This document shows positions 63,903-64,000 of a DNA stretch of 64,000 bases, piece after piece (within the stretch, counting starts at the first letter, position 1; each line of letters begins with the position of its first letter). The DNA is from Gordonia malaquae NBRC 108250 (GTDB lineage Bacteria > Actinomycetota > Actinomycetes > Mycobacteriales > Mycobacteriaceae). Below the pieces are notes generated by a model, which searched no databases, had not been told where the DNA came from, and was given only the letters and a program-made list of their open reading frames with translations. The position numbers and the translations under genes were made by a program. The DNA is taken from assembly GCF_000344135.1 (NCBI RefSeq), contig NZ_BAOP01000024.1, forward strand, positions 1 through 64,000, given 5' to 3'.

Positions 63903-64000
63903 TCAGCGGCTCCAGCGATCGGTGGCCGCGCCGAGCGCGCCGAGCGCCACCGCACCGGCCGCAGCAGTGCGCAGGACCTCGGGCCCGAGGACCACCGCCT
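63903..64000 (-). CDS. rsmE: 16S rRNA (uracil-1498-N3)-methyltransferase RsmE (3' end only)
   Basis: Only the last 32 codons are in the window. LGPEVLRTAAAGAVALGALG is the C-terminal SPOUT-domain signature (LGPxxLRTxTAxxxAL) of RsmE, which methylates U1498 of 16S rRNA. The next gene on the strand starts 2 bp after its TGA. Corresponds to Rv2372c. Confidence 0.85.
   Translation of the reverse strand, partial: AVVLGPEVLRTAAAGAVALGALGAATDRWSR

Overview
The window is chromosomal DNA from a high-GC, mycolic-acid-type actinobacterium, most likely Gordonia or a close relative in the Mycobacteriales. The basis is the near-collinear backbone dnaG ... dgt ... glyS-smtB-zur ... uppS-recO ... era-CBS protein-ybeY-phoH ... 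rsmE, which matches the Mycobacterium tuberculosis Rv2343c-Rv2372c block in content and order. A wax-ester/triacylglycerol synthase, an Eis-family acetyltransferase and frequent GTG starts agree. Genus assignment is inference.

Layout. 0-3.8 kb: a truncated OPT-family transporter, dnaG and a YegP-like protein. 4-10.2 kb: a siderophore uptake operon read leftward (lipoprotein binding protein, a siderophore-interacting reductase fused to a methyltransferase-like domain, two FecCD permeases). It starts at an iron box and faces an AraC regulator; no ATPase is present. 10.2-17.6 kb: a 1007-residue protein of unknown function, an epoxide-hydrolase-like protein, a GlcD-like FAD oxidase, a 160-bp MITE-like palindrome, a secreted S1 protease and a glyoxalase-fold protein. 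17.6-23.1 kb: jetA-jetB-jetC, a Wadjet/MksBEF-type SMC complex with no jetD beside it. 23.2-33.3 kb: a rightward run holding an ADP-ribosylglycohydrolase between two diverged paralogues of unknown family, an Excalibur membrane protein, a SWIM-SNF2 helicase, an NYN-domain protein and an MFS transporter. Thus dnaG and dgt, neighbours in M. tuberculosis, are about 30 kb apart here.

33.3-45.6 kb: dgt, a cold-shock protein with an RGD-rich linker, an Eis-family acetyltransferase, a DrrAB-type exporter with a convergent BTAD/NB-ARC regulator, and a vitamin B12 uptake operon under a cobalamin riboswitch. 45.8-47.2 kb: a von Willebrand factor A lipoprotein locus broken over three frames. 47.3-51.4 kb: an alpha/beta hydrolase, an SDR, a WS/DGAT acyltransferase and a flavin-binding protein. 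Two 14-bp palindromes here fit the KstR consensus TnnAACnnGTTnnA, suggesting steroid-linked regulation. 52-64 kb: the conserved backbone (glyS, smtB-like, zur, uppS, recO, era, CBS-domain protein, ybeY, phoH, 3' end of rsmE), with a frameshifted AbiEi/DUF559-type remnant and a Clp-N protein preceded by twin operators.

Best candidates for something new: the jetABC operon without jetD and its neighbours, the paralogue pair around the ADP-ribosylglycohydrolase, the SIP-methyltransferase fusion, the Clp-N gene with duplicated GTCAAC-N5-GTTGAC sites, and the 1007-residue orphan. No tRNA, rRNA or CRISPR array was seen.
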